The notes beneath the pieces are model-generated. The model saw only the letters and a list, made by a program, of their open reading frames with translations, was not told the origin of the DNA and ran no database searches. From Alteromonas sp. 5E99-2 (lineage in GTDB: Bacteria; Pseudomonadota; Gammaproteobacteria; Enterobacterales; Alteromonadaceae), in assembly GCF_017368475.1 (NCBI RefSeq), contig NZ_JAFNJE010000010.1, forward strand, positions 1 to 64,000: a DNA stretch of 64,000 nt, in the 5' to 3' direction. A program made the position numbers and the translations under genes. Below are positions 51,654 through 59,945 of the stretch, piece after piece. How positions within the stretch are numbered: position 1 is the stretch's first letter; each line of letters begins with the position of its first letter.

Positions 51654-51854
51654 ATGATATCTATACAGGTAAATAGCAACAATTTAACATGCAAATCGAC
51701 GAATTTAGCTACATTACTCGTTGAACTAGAATATGCCGACTCAATTGTTGCAACTGCGTTGAACGGAGAATTTGTTGCTCAAAACAACAGAGTAAATACG
51801 CCAATTCAACAAGGCGATAAAGTTGAAATACTTGCACCGATGCAAGGAGGCTAG
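51654..51854 (+). CDS. thiS: Thiamine sulfur-carrier protein ThiS
   Basis: A 66-residue ubiquitin-like protein ending in GG ([14 protein letters not shown]). The C-terminal glycine is adenylated by ThiF and converted to a thiocarboxylate that donates sulfur to ThiG. It lies between thiO and thiG with gaps of 11 and 2 bases. Confidence 0.95.
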   Translation: MISIQVNSNNLTCKSTNLATLLVELEYADSIVATALNGEFVAQNNRVNTPIQQGDKVEILAPMQGG

Positions 51855-51856
51855 CA

Positions 51857-52630
51857 ATGAAAGACTTTTACGGTGTGCACCTCGATACCCCTTTTATGCT
51901 GGGAACCGCACAATATCCATCTCCCGCAATTCTTGCTGAGGCTTTTACTCGCAGTAAAGCCAGTGTGGCTACTGTATCACTGCGCAGAGAAGCCAGTGAT
52001 AACAAAGCAGGACAAGATTTTTGGCAGTTAATCAAACAGCTTAACGTTCGCGTTTTACCCAATACTGCTGGCTGCCATACGGTAAAAGAAGCCGTAACTA
52101 CAGCCCATATGGCAAGAGAAATATTCGGTACAAAATGGATAAAACTTGAAGTTATTGGCGAAGAAGACACTTTGCAACCCGACGTATTTGGCTTAGTTGA
52201 AGCTGCGAAAATTCTGTCAGAAGACGGTTTTCAAGTATTCCCCTACACCACCGAAGATTTAGTGGTCGCCGACAAGCTTGTTAACGCAGGGTGTCGGGTA
52301 TTAATGCCTTGGGGCGCGCCAATTGGTTCTGGGATGGGGTTAAACAATGTATTTGGATTGCGGGCATTGCGATCCCATTTTCCCGATATTCCTTTGGTAG
52401 TCGATGCTGGTTTGGGTTTACCTAGTCAAGCCACACAAGCAATGGAGCTAGGTATTGATGCAATACTGCTGAACACCGCAGTGTCAAAAGCGGGTGATCC
52501 CGCCATGATGGCTGAGGCCTTTGCTTTGGCTATTCGCGCAGGCCAACTCGCTGTTGGCGCAGATCCTATGGAGCCCAGAGACATGGCTTCGCCTTCTACA
52601 CCTATTTTTGGCAAAGCATTTTTAGATTAA
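51857..52630 (+). CDS. thiG: Thiazole synthase ThiG
   Basis: ThiG builds the thiazole phosphate from deoxyxylulose phosphate, dehydroglycine and ThiS-COSH. The 257-residue TIM barrel shows [14 protein letters not shown], the Schiff-base lysine in [43 protein letters not shown] and [12 protein letters not shown]. Two bases after thiS. Confidence 0.97.
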   Translation: MKDFYGVHLDTPFMLGTAQYPSPAILAEAFTRSKASVATVSLRREASDNKAGQDFWQLIKQLNVRVLPNTAGCHTVKEAVTTAHMAREIFGTKWIKLEVIGEEDTLQPDVFGLVEAAKILSEDGFQVFPYTTEDLVVADKLVNAGCRVLMPWGAPIGSGMGLNNVFGLRALRSHFPDIPLVVDAGLGLPSQATQAMELGIDAILLNTAVSKAGDPAMMAEAFALAIRAGQLAVGADPMEPRDMASPSTPIFGKAFLD

Positions 52631-52637
52631 GCATATT

Positions 52638-53258
52638 ATGAATTTAAGCCGTTTTTACCCCATATTTGATAGCAGCGAATGGATTAAACGCTTAGTACCC
52701 TTAGGCATTAAACTTGTTCAATTGCGTATTAAAGATACCAGCGAAGCTGATGTTCGCGCCCATATACTTGCTGCCAAAGCAGTGTGTGAACAACACCAGT
52801 GTACCTTAGTCATTAACGATTATTGGCAGCTCGCCATTGAATTAGGTTGTGATTGGGTTCACTTGGGACAAGAAGATTTAGTCTGTGCCGATGTCGAAAA
52901 AATAAAACGCGCTGGGCTGAAATTAGGGATCAGTACCCACGACGATGACGAACTCGCGCTAGCCCTTAAGCTCAATCCTGATTACATAGCTCTTGGCCCT
53001 GTTTACCCTACTATTTTAAAGAAAATGAAATGGCATCAACAAGGCTTAGAAAAAGTCACTCAGTGGAAACAAACTATAGGTGGCATCCCTCTTGTAGCCA
53101 TTGGCGGCATGTCTGTTGCTCGGGCTGAAGGTGCATTTAATTCAGGTGCCGACATAGTCGCGGCTGTTACCGACATTACATTAAACCAATCCCCTGAAAA
53201 ACGGGTGCAAGAGTGGCTACAAGTTTGTCGTAGTGATATCCCAGAGGAAACACAGTGA
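52638..53258 (+). CDS. thiE: Thiamine phosphate synthase ThiE
   Basis: Joins HMP-PP to thiazole phosphate. The 206-residue TIM barrel has KLVQLRIKD, LVINDYWQLAIELGCDWVHLGQEDL, GISTHDDDE, ALGPVYPT and LVAIGGMSVARA (phosphate site). The loop after GPVYPT reads ILKKMKWHQQGL, not the common TxTK form, so that loop is slightly unusual but near-full otherwise. It overlaps thiF by four bases (GTGA). Confidence 0.93.
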   Translation: MNLSRFYPIFDSSEWIKRLVPLGIKLVQLRIKDTSEADVRAHILAAKAVCEQHQCTLVINDYWQLAIELGCDWVHLGQEDLVCADVEKIKRAGLKLGISTHDDDELALALKLNPDYIALGPVYPTILKKMKWHQQGLEKVTQWKQTIGGIPLVAIGGMSVARAEGAFNSGADIVAAVTDITLNQSPEKRVQEWLQVCRSDIPEETQ

Positions 53259-54256
53259 GTCGTTATCAGCGCCAAACTTGCTTGCCTCAAGTTGCTGACG
53301 CAGGCCAACAAAGGTTAAATGATTCTCATATTTTGGTTGTTGGCGCAGGCGGTTTAGGCTGTGCAGTCTTACCTTATCTGGTATCAGCGGGGATTGGCAA
53401 AGTCACCCTTGTAGATGGCGACAAGGTGTCATTGTCGAACCTACCAAGGCAAGTACTTTACAAAGAATCCGATGTAGGCAAATCCAAAGTGGAATGTGCA
53501 AAAGCACACCTGAACGATTTAAATAGTGATTGCCACATTAAGATTCACAATGTATCGCTCACACCCAATAATGTAGCCATATTGTGCGAAAATGCTGACA
53601 TTGTACTAGATTGTGCCGATAATTTTGCTGCGAGCTATGTGTTGTCTGATTATTGCCAGCATGTATCTTTGCCACTGGTCTCGGCTTCGGTGCTAGGTTT
53701 TGATGGTTATGTTGGTGGTTTTTGTGGAGGAAAGCCTTCATTACGAGCCCTATTTCCAGAATTACCCCTACGAGCAGAAAATTGTTCCTCTGCTGGCGTT
53801 ATGGGGCCAGTGGTAGGCACCATTGGCAGTATTCAAGCGCAATTTGCACTTAATATTTTATTGAATTTATCTCCTTCGCCTCTTGGTCAATTGCTTTCTG
53901 TGAATTTAAGCACTCTAGCCCAAAGTGGGTTTCGGTTTGATAACGCCCCCGAGCCTACCGCAGAGCAGCAGTTGCACTTTATAGACAGCGATGACCTTCA
54001 TAAAAATGACTGGGTGGTTGATTTACGTACACCCACAACAAAGAAAACAGACACTTTACCCAGTATCGCGTATTTATCGCTTAATGATTTTCAACAGAAC
54101 AAACCTTGTCCTGACAATAGCCAACGGGCAATTATTGTATGCAAAACAGGGCTAACTGCATGGCGAGCAGCCCGCTGCTTACAGCAATATTGGCAGGGCG
54201 AGATTAAATTAATCGCAATGGGCGACTCACCTTTATCTTTTATTCACTCACAATAA
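53255..54256 (+). CDS. thiF: ThiF-type adenylyltransferase fused to a rhodanese-like domain
   Basis: It should adenylate ThiS. The 333-residue protein has the E1-like domain (about 1-225) with GAGGLG (30-35), VDGDKVSLSNLPRQ and a cysteine in ENCSSAGVMGP (C177). The CxxC pairs that bind zinc in MoeB/ThiF are missing: the first is replaced by PSLRALFP (161-168). The C-terminal part (about 240-333) is rhodanese-like with VVDLRTP and the active loop VCKTGLTAWRAA (C296). GTG start inside the thiE stop. Confidence 0.9.
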   Translation: MSRYQRQTCLPQVADAGQQRLNDSHILVVGAGGLGCAVLPYLVSAGIGKVTLVDGDKVSLSNLPRQVLYKESDVGKSKVECAKAHLNDLNSDCHIKIHNVSLTPNNVAILCENADIVLDCADNFAASYVLSDYCQHVSLPLVSASVLGFDGYVGGFCGGKPSLRALFPELPLRAENCSSAGVMGPVVGTIGSIQAQFALNILLNLSPSPLGQLLSVNLSTLAQSGFRFDNAPEPTAEQQLHFIDSDDLHKNDWVVDLRTPTTKKTDTLPSIAYLSLNDFQQNKPCPDNSQRAIIVCKTGLTAWRAARCLQQYWQGEIKLIAMGDSPLSFIHSQ

Positions 54257-54267
54257 CGAATTTAACT

Positions 54268-54963
54268 ATGACAACAGACATACCTAACTACGGAAACACA
54301 TTCGCATTAATGCGCCAAGGTTGCTTACCCCAGTGGGAAGCCTATATTCAGCATGATTTTGTAAAAGGGTTAGCTGACGGGTCTTTACCTCAAGCGTCTT
54401 TCCTACAGTACATGGTGCAAGATTATGTTTATCTAGTTCACTACGCACGAGCGTGGGCCTTGGGTGTAGTAAAAGCGGAATCTCCCGAGGAAATGCGTTT
54501 GTGCGCGGCAACCGTAGATTCACTGATCAATCATGAGTTTTCCTTACATATTAAAACCTGCGAAGCCCAAGGGATTAGTGAAACAGAATTGTTTAATGCC
54601 AAAGAAGAAATGGAAACGATTGCGTATACTCGGTACGTTTTGGATTCAGGCATGCAAGGTGACTTTTTGGACCTAATTTTAGCTTTAGCACCCTGTGCAT
54701 TTGGCTACGGTGAAATTGGGTTAAGATTGAAAGGTTTAGTTTATTCTGGGCACCCTTATGAAAAATGGATCAACACCTATTGCGGTGATAAATTTCAACA
54801 AGTCTGTGTTGAAGTAGGTCGTTTGGTTGATTTAGCCATTGCAACTCGTGTTGGCGAAAACCCAACACAAAGCCCTCGCTGGGATAAAATGCAAGAACGC
54901 TTCACTAAGGCCACCGAACTTGAATCAGCCTTTTGGGGCATGGGCCTAAGAGCTGGGTTATAG
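54268..54963 (+). CDS. tenA: TenA aminopyrimidine aminohydrolase (thiaminase II)
   Basis: TenA recycles thiamine breakdown products to HMP. The 231-residue helical protein has QDYVYLVHYARAWALG (aspartate at about D52), SLINHEFSLHIKTCEAQG and the nucleophile C143 in LAPCAFGYGEIG, matching the family. It lies 11 bp after thiF, so the operon makes, recycles and probably imports the pyrimidine part. Confidence 0.93.
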   Translation: MTTDIPNYGNTFALMRQGCLPQWEAYIQHDFVKGLADGSLPQASFLQYMVQDYVYLVHYARAWALGVVKAESPEEMRLCAATVDSLINHEFSLHIKTCEAQGISETELFNAKEEMETIAYTRYVLDSGMQGDFLDLILALAPCAFGYGEIGLRLKGLVYSGHPYEKWINTYCGDKFQQVCVEVGRLVDLAIATRVGENPTQSPRWDKMQERFTKATELESAFWGMGLRAGL

Positions 54964-54984
54964 ACGTTAATTTAGGAATTTTTT

Positions 54985-56427
54985 GTGCTTACCATACACA
55001 CCACACTTTTTTGGCTTAGCTTATTTGCCGTTATTTTTGCGGTGGCTGGCTTTATGTTTGCCCGCCGCCATCAAGACGGAATTGAAAACTTCATTGTTGC
55101 TAGAAATAGCCAAAGTAGTAATGCCACTACCCTAACCCTATTAGCCACGACTATGGGAACTTGGGTACTATTTGGACCTGCAGAAACAGCGACATGGGGC
55201 GGAATAGCGGCCATTTTTGGCTATGCCCTAGGTACCTTAGCCCCTAATTTAGTTATGATCCCGCTAGGTCGACGAATTCGATCCATTATGCCTTCGGGCC
55301 ACACACTCACCGAATTTGTAAGAGCGCGTTACGGTAACAGTGTGTATATTTTTGTTCTGGTGATCATGCTGGTTTATTTGTTTATTGGTTTGTCTGCCGG
55401 GCTTACGGGGATTGCGCAAACGGTGGCTTTAATTGCCCCCGTTCCACTTTGGATCACCGCTTCAGTTGTTATCTTGTCTACATTGCTTTATACGATTTAC
55501 GGTGGCTTAAAGGTGACTATTTTCACCGATCGTATTCAGATGTTTGTAATATTGCCCTTTATCATTTTAATGCTGGTTTTAGGTTGGCAGGCAACAGGTG
55601 GTATAGCCCCTACCCTTGCAGGTTTAAAAGAAAAAGCGCCGCAACTACTTAATCCCTTTGACACAAATGGTGTGGAAACCGGTGTCACCTTTTTCTTAGC
55701 AGTTTGCTTAACAGGTTTGTTTTACCAGGGAACTTGGCAGCGTATTTTTTCTGCGAAAGACGATACCGCGGTTCGCAATGGCTTTTTAATCAGTGGTTTG
55801 ATTAGCTTTCCGATTATTGTTGCCTTTGGTTTGTTTGGTTTAGCCTTTGTGGGGTTGTCTTTGCCAGGTTCAAGCTCTACCGCTATGTTTAGCGTCGTAC
55901 TAGACAATGCCCCATATTGGTTGTTGGTCGGTATGATAGTCTTTGGTCTTGCCCTTATAATGAGTAGTGCAGATTCCACCATCAGTGGTTTTCACAGTTT
56001 ATTTATTGTTGATCTTCACAGACTATTCCCAGCCCTTAGCCATAAAAAACTGGTGCTTACGTCTCGTTGTTTAATTGTAGTGATCTCTGCTCTTGCACTA
56101 TTCGTTGCATCTAAAGGCTACAGTATTCTTTACTTGTTTTTGTTATCTGACCTATTGTGTTGTGCGGCAACTTTCCCAGTATTTTTTGGTTTTTATAATA
56201 CTCGCTACCAAAGTTACCAAGCCTTAATCAGTATTGTAGGTGGGTTAATAGCAGGTTTATTGTATTTTCCAAAGCCCGGTGGTCCAATTGAATTTTTGTT
56301 TGAGTCGTTTTTACTCGCAACCTTTGTTCCTGTTGGCATATCCCTGTTGTTACTGTTGATCCCCAACAATAAAAGATTCGATTTTTCAACGATTACCCGT
56401 AGCGTCAAAGGAATTAAAGCATCATAA
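54985..56427 (+). CDS. Sodium:solute symporter, predicted HMP/thiamine-precursor transporter (ThiV-like)
   Basis: 480 residues with about 13 hydrophobic segments and the SSS-family core (GTWVLFGPAETATWGG, YTIYGGLKVTIFTDRIQMFVIL, GTWQRIFSAKD). It starts with GTG 21 bp after tenA, at the end of a riboswitch-led thi operon. Comparative genomics has assigned such SSS proteins (ThiV) to pyrimidine-precursor uptake (recalled). Substrate not proven from sequence. Confidence 0.8.
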   Translation: MLTIHTTLFWLSLFAVIFAVAGFMFARRHQDGIENFIVARNSQSSNATTLTLLATTMGTWVLFGPAETATWGGIAAIFGYALGTLAPNLVMIPLGRRIRSIMPSGHTLTEFVRARYGNSVYIFVLVIMLVYLFIGLSAGLTGIAQTVALIAPVPLWITASVVILSTLLYTIYGGLKVTIFTDRIQMFVILPFIILMLVLGWQATGGIAPTLAGLKEKAPQLLNPFDTNGVETGVTFFLAVCLTGLFYQGTWQRIFSAKDDTAVRNGFLISGLISFPIIVAFGLFGLAFVGLSLPGSSSTAMFSVVLDNAPYWLLVGMIVFGLALIMSSADSTISGFHSLFIVDLHRLFPALSHKKLVLTSRCLIVVISALALFVASKGYSILYLFLLSDLLCCAATFPVFFGFYNTRYQSYQALISIVGGLIAGLLYFPKPGGPIEFLFESFLLATFVPVGISLLLLLIPNNKRFDFSTITRSVKGIKAS

Positions 56428-56511
56428 ACTAAGCGGTTATTTTCAGTTCAGTTATTGTTAATACAGGGTGCTTTACTTTAGTTCTACATTCTCTTGATTA
56501 GAGTCAAACTT

Positions 56512-57603
56512 ATGCAGAACTTTACACGCTTGATCGCATTATGCACATTCGCAATTGTGGCGAATATGGGCGCTATTCACACTGCTCATGCTAGCCACGC
56601 CAGTACCGAAAAATTAACTAATGAACAAGCTGAATTGGTGTCTTTGCTTGCCCCTATTGCGTTATACCCTGATGAATTACTCAATCACGTTTTAATTGCA
56701 TCGACCTACCCTAGACAAGTCACCGACGCGAACCGTTGGGTGCGCAGACACCGCAACTATGGGCCGAATGAATTAATTGGTTATTCGAAATCAAAACGCT
56801 GGGATCCCAGTGTAAGGGCTTTATTGTCTTTTCCTGATTTATTATCAACGTTAAGCAGAGATTCTAGGTGGTTAGATGATTTAGGTTATGCCTATTCTCA
56901 CCATGAACATCAGGTGTTCGATGCCATACAACAATTGCGTTATGAAGCAAGGGAGTACGGACACCTAACCAGTAACAACCTTGTACATGTTACCGACCAT
57001 CATTCCTATATTGCTATTCAATCGGTTAACCCTAACTTTATTTGCTTACCTTATTACAATACCTATGCAGTATTTGGCCATTGGGGACATAGATACCGCC
57101 CTTATAACTGGAAGCGCCCTGCTCACTTTGTACAACGCGGTCATTATTCCTTTGGGCCTCAGGTTCGCTTTTTTGCCTTATCATCACATGCTCGAAACAT
57201 CCGCTGGTCAAATCGTTACAACCATCAACAACGCAGACACAGTGATCGAGATAACAGGCATTCAAATCAATACAGTAATGCTCAGTTGCGTAAAAAGAAG
57301 AAACAAAGAGAATTAGAACAACAGCGTAAAGCCATTAAAATTAAATCACGGTTAATCGCTGAAAACAAAAAACAGTTTGAAGATGCGAAAAAGAAACGCA
57401 ATAAAAAGAAACAGAAAGAATTAGAACAGAAGCGCAAAGCCGCTAAAATTCAATCACGGTTAATCGCTGAAAACAAAAAACAATTTGAAGATGCAAAAAA
57501 GAAACGCAACAAGAAGAAAAAAGCAGCTTCAAATAATCAACCGGCGCGTAATACCCGAAGAAATACAGATGAGTTAGTTAGTAATAGACATCATCGTAAC
57601 TAA
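56512..57603 (+). CDS. DUF3300 domain protein with Lys-rich repeat tail
   Basis: 363 residues: signal peptide (about 1-28), then a DUF3300-type domain (LVSLLAPIALYPDELLNHVLIASTYPRQVTDANRWVRRH, SLLSFPDLLSTLSRDSRWLDDLGYAY), a His/Tyr/Arg-rich middle, and a tail with two 36-residue repeats (ELEQ.RKA.KI.SRLIAENKKQFEDAKKKRNKKK) rich in Lys/Glu and likely coiled. The frame opens at a TTG (56494), but the ATG at 56512 starts the signal peptide. Function unknown; family proteins are exported. Confidence 0.85.
   Translation: MQNFTRLIALCTFAIVANMGAIHTAHASHASTEKLTNEQAELVSLLAPIALYPDELLNHVLIASTYPRQVTDANRWVRRHRNYGPNELIGYSKSKRWDPSVRALLSFPDLLSTLSRDSRWLDDLGYAYSHHEHQVFDAIQQLRYEAREYGHLTSNNLVHVTDHHSYIAIQSVNPNFICLPYYNTYAVFGHWGHRYRPYNWKRPAHFVQRGHYSFGPQVRFFALSSHARNIRWSNRYNHQQRRHSDRDNRHSNQYSNAQLRKKKKQRELEQQRKAIKIKSRLIAENKKQFEDAKKKRNKKKQKELEQKRKAAKIQSRLIAENKKQFEDAKKKRNKKKKAASNNQPARNTRRNTDELVSNRHHRN
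57295..57510 (+). repeat. Two 108-bp tandem repeats inside the DUF3300 gene
   Basis: Copies 57295-57402 and 57403-57510 are about 90 percent alike by eye and in frame, encoding the 36-residue charged repeats. A third partial copy (AAGAAGAAAAAA) follows. Confidence 0.85.
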
Positions 57604-57680
57604 CTTAAAACCTTGTTAATCATGGTCATGGTTTGCCGAATGCCTTACACTTTTAAAAAAGTATAAAACACTAGGCAGCC

Positions 57681-58541
57681 ATGACTCGTTCAATTATCAA
57701 CACCAAACAAAAGTTTTGGAAAAACACACTCTCATTTATTTTTTGCTACCTGTTTACCAGTACTTTCGCCAACGCCCATGATGCTTCGTCTACCTATTTA
57801 GCAAACGCATCTATATTGGTTACAAACGGCAAAACTAAGGTGTTATTCGACCCCTTTTTCCACAAAAACTTTGGCCAATATCAACTGGTACCAGAACAAA
57901 CATTAAAGGCTGTATTTGCCGGATTACCGCCATTTGATGGTATTGATGCCATTATTATTAGTCATGCCCATGGCGACCACTTTGCCGCTGATGATGTAGT
58001 GCGTTATTTAATGCGCTATCCAGCAACAAAACTCATCGCACCACAACAAGCCATTAACCAAGTGAATGCGCTACCCGAAGCAAAAAAAATAGCAAAACAG
58101 CTATATCCGATAGAGTTGAAGTTCCAACAACCGCCAAGCTCGATGACAGTCGACTCGCTATTTGTTGAGGGCGTTAGAATTCCTCATGCAGGTTGGCCGC
58201 AGCGCGCTGATGTGGAAAACATCGTGTTTAGAGTCACCTTAAAGGATACCGACAAAGCCCCCATTACCGTAATGCATATGGGTGACGCAGACCCAGATGA
58301 CGACCATTACCTGCCTTTCAAGGAACACTGGCAACAACAGCAAACCGATACCGCTTTCCCACCTTACTGGTTTTTCTTCTCGTCAGAAGGCAATTACATT
58401 TTAGATGAATTGATTAATGCGAAACAACACACTGGTGTACATGTTCCCACTGTGGTTCCCGACAAGTTAAAAGCCACAGGTAAAGACTATTTTTCTGTAT
58501 CTGGAGACACGCGGGAAATAAAAGTGTCTACCATAGAATAA
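57681..58541 (+). CDS. Exported metallo-beta-lactamase-fold hydrolase
   Basis: 286 residues: signal peptide (about 1-32, cut near NAH-DAS), then an MBL domain with the metal motif SHAHGDHF (about 95-102), HAGWPQ, and MHMGDADPDDDHY. This resembles the UlaG/L-ascorbate-lactonase-like branch of the MBL fold rather than class B beta-lactamases. The substrate is unknown. It follows the DUF3300 gene but the 77-bp gap argues against a strict operon. Confidence 0.85.
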   Translation: MTRSIINTKQKFWKNTLSFIFCYLFTSTFANAHDASSTYLANASILVTNGKTKVLFDPFFHKNFGQYQLVPEQTLKAVFAGLPPFDGIDAIIISHAHGDHFAADDVVRYLMRYPATKLIAPQQAINQVNALPEAKKIAKQLYPIELKFQQPPSSMTVDSLFVEGVRIPHAGWPQRADVENIVFRVTLKDTDKAPITVMHMGDADPDDDHYLPFKEHWQQQQTDTAFPPYWFFFSSEGNYILDELINAKQHTGVHVPTVVPDKLKATGKDYFSVSGDTREIKVSTIE

Positions 58542-58585
58542 TGAAAATACATGCTCGACACTAAATGAATCTAAGTTTGTTAATT

Positions 58586-58613
58586 GCCATACAACACCTA
58601 ACCTTTGTATGGC
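58586..58613. terminator. Hairpin after the iron operon
   Basis: GCCATACAA / TTGTATGGC with a 10-base loop, starting three bases past the stop codon of the 59-aa gene on the minus strand and 45 bp past the MBL gene on the other. T-tails are weak, so termination is possible but not sure. Confidence 0.5.
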
Positions 58614-58615
58614 AT

Positions 58616-58795
58616 TTATGTTGAAAATAGAAAAGCAGACAATGTTATCACTATAATTAAGCCGCCCAATGTAACCCATGACACAACATCTAAAACTCCA
58701 GTACCCGTTAGCCCACTAATCAAACCTGTCAAACTCGTAACGGAGAGTAAAAAAGGCCAGCGAAAAATACCCCACTTAGTTTGTTTGTTTTTCAT
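58616..58795 (-). CDS. 59-aa membrane protein, last gene of the iron-uptake operon
   Basis: The frame from ATG at 58795 gives 59 codons: MKNKQTKWGIFRWPF, then two hydrophobic segments (about 15-34 and 37-57) linked by GTGVLD. It overlaps the 3' end of the PepSY gene by 20 bases in another frame, typical of translational coupling. Small two-helix membrane proteins follow PepSY genes in many TonB/PepSY loci of marine bacteria (general knowledge). Function unknown; a helper of the PepSY protein is a fair guess. Confidence 0.75.
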   Translation of the reverse strand: MKNKQTKWGIFRWPFLLSVTSLTGLISGLTGTGVLDVVSWVTLGGLIIVITLSAFLFST

Positions 58796-59918
58796 GTGAA
58801 TTATTCCTAAATAAATCTGACTTGTTTATATTCAATTTTCGTCGTTTCAGCCACAAATAAACTCCTGATCCTAGTACGAGGATCGCCACGATATCGAGTA
58901 ACGCCCAAATCAACTTTAAAGGCAGACCTGCGTAATCTCCAAAATGCAGAGGCCTAGATAAAAACAGAGCTTTTACTAATACAGGAACGTCTCGTGTAGC
59001 GGTAAACTCTCCTGTTTCTGCTTCAATAAGCACAGGCTTAATTAAATGTTTTGTAAGCCCTGTATTTCCTACCATGTATATACCGTAATGCTGCGGAGAG
59101 CTAAAGTTATTGCCTGGAAAAGCAATACTGTATGGACGCATTCCAGGTGAAATTTCTTTCGCCTTTGCAATGGCATTGTCAATAGAACTAAGGTTCACTG
59201 CTAAGGGCGCTCCTTCAAATTCGGCGACCATTTCTTTAAGTTCAGTCGCTTGCCATAATCCAGCGATGGGGATATCCAATGTATTTAATACACCTGTTGC
59301 TCCAACTACAAATAACCATGTCGCGGTAACAATCCCCGTCATGTTGTGTAAATCGAGCCACTTAATACGAGGGTTGTGAGTCTTTCGTACCGTTGCGAAC
59401 CTTAAATTGCGCATAAACGGCGCATAAACAACAACACCTGAAACAATTGATACCAAAAATAGTATCCCCATTACTCCTAAAAACAATGTCCCGGGAAAGC
59501 CCATAAAGAATCGAATGTGAGCTTCTTCCATCCAAAATAAAAAGCCTTTATTTGTGGGTAAAGGCGTTATCATCTCACCCGTTCGACTATCAAAAGGCTG
59601 AATATGTCCTTCTTCGAACGGCGTAGCTTCCGTTGCTGCCATTGCTACGCTAATAATAGGAAACTCTTCTTCTAAAAAAACAAATTGAACAACATCATTC
59701 AACCGTTCAGCTTTTGCTGACGCTATGATCTCGTCTACTGTTGGAGCCGAAGCCTCTGTAGCCACTTCTTCAAATGGCGGTATGTAGAAAAACTGTTCAA
59801 TTTCTTCGCGAAAAATCAGTGGCAAACCCGTTATACACAAAACAAATAGAAACAATGTACATATGAGGCTTGTCCACTTGTGGATCCCGTTCCAAATATA
59901 GAGAGAGCGATTTTTCAT
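58776..59918 (-). CDS. PepSY-TM family protein, likely siderophore-iron reductase
   Basis: 380 residues with four membrane segments (about 12-34, 130-165, 195-215, 335-360) and PepSY-type periplasmic regions. HKWTSLICTLFLFVLCITGLPL and LHNMTGIVTATWLFVVGATGVLN have the His residues expected to hold heme. Relatives (FoxB/FpvG-like) reduce ferric siderophores at the inner membrane. It lies 27 bp after the TonB receptor gene in the same direction, supporting a role in iron uptake. Confidence 0.88.
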   Translation of the reverse strand: MKNRSLYIWNGIHKWTSLICTLFLFVLCITGLPLIFREEIEQFFYIPPFEEVATEASAPTVDEIIASAKAERLNDVVQFVFLEEEFPIISVAMAATEATPFEEGHIQPFDSRTGEMITPLPTNKGFLFWMEEAHIRFFMGFPGTLFLGVMGILFLVSIVSGVVVYAPFMRNLRFATVRKTHNPRIKWLDLHNMTGIVTATWLFVVGATGVLNTLDIPIAGLWQATELKEMVAEFEGAPLAVNLSSIDNAIAKAKEISPGMRPYSIAFPGNNFSSPQHYGIYMVGNTGLTKHLIKPVLIEAETGEFTATRDVPVLVKALFLSRPLHFGDYAGLPLKLIWALLDIVAILVLGSGVYLWLKRRKLNINKSDLFRNNSHEKQTN

Positions 59919-59945
59919 TTACCTGTCCTTGCGAAATTATTCCCA

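Noticed and set aside
53255-54256. Reading the ThiF gene as MoeB (molybdopterin)
   Set aside because: It lies inside a riboswitch-controlled thi operon directly after thiS, thiG and thiE, with no moa/moe gene nearby.
56981-57316. 111-codon frame inside the DUF3300 gene
   Set aside because: Shifted frame over a compositionally biased His/Tyr/Arg region; the DUF3300 frame has the signal peptide and family domain.
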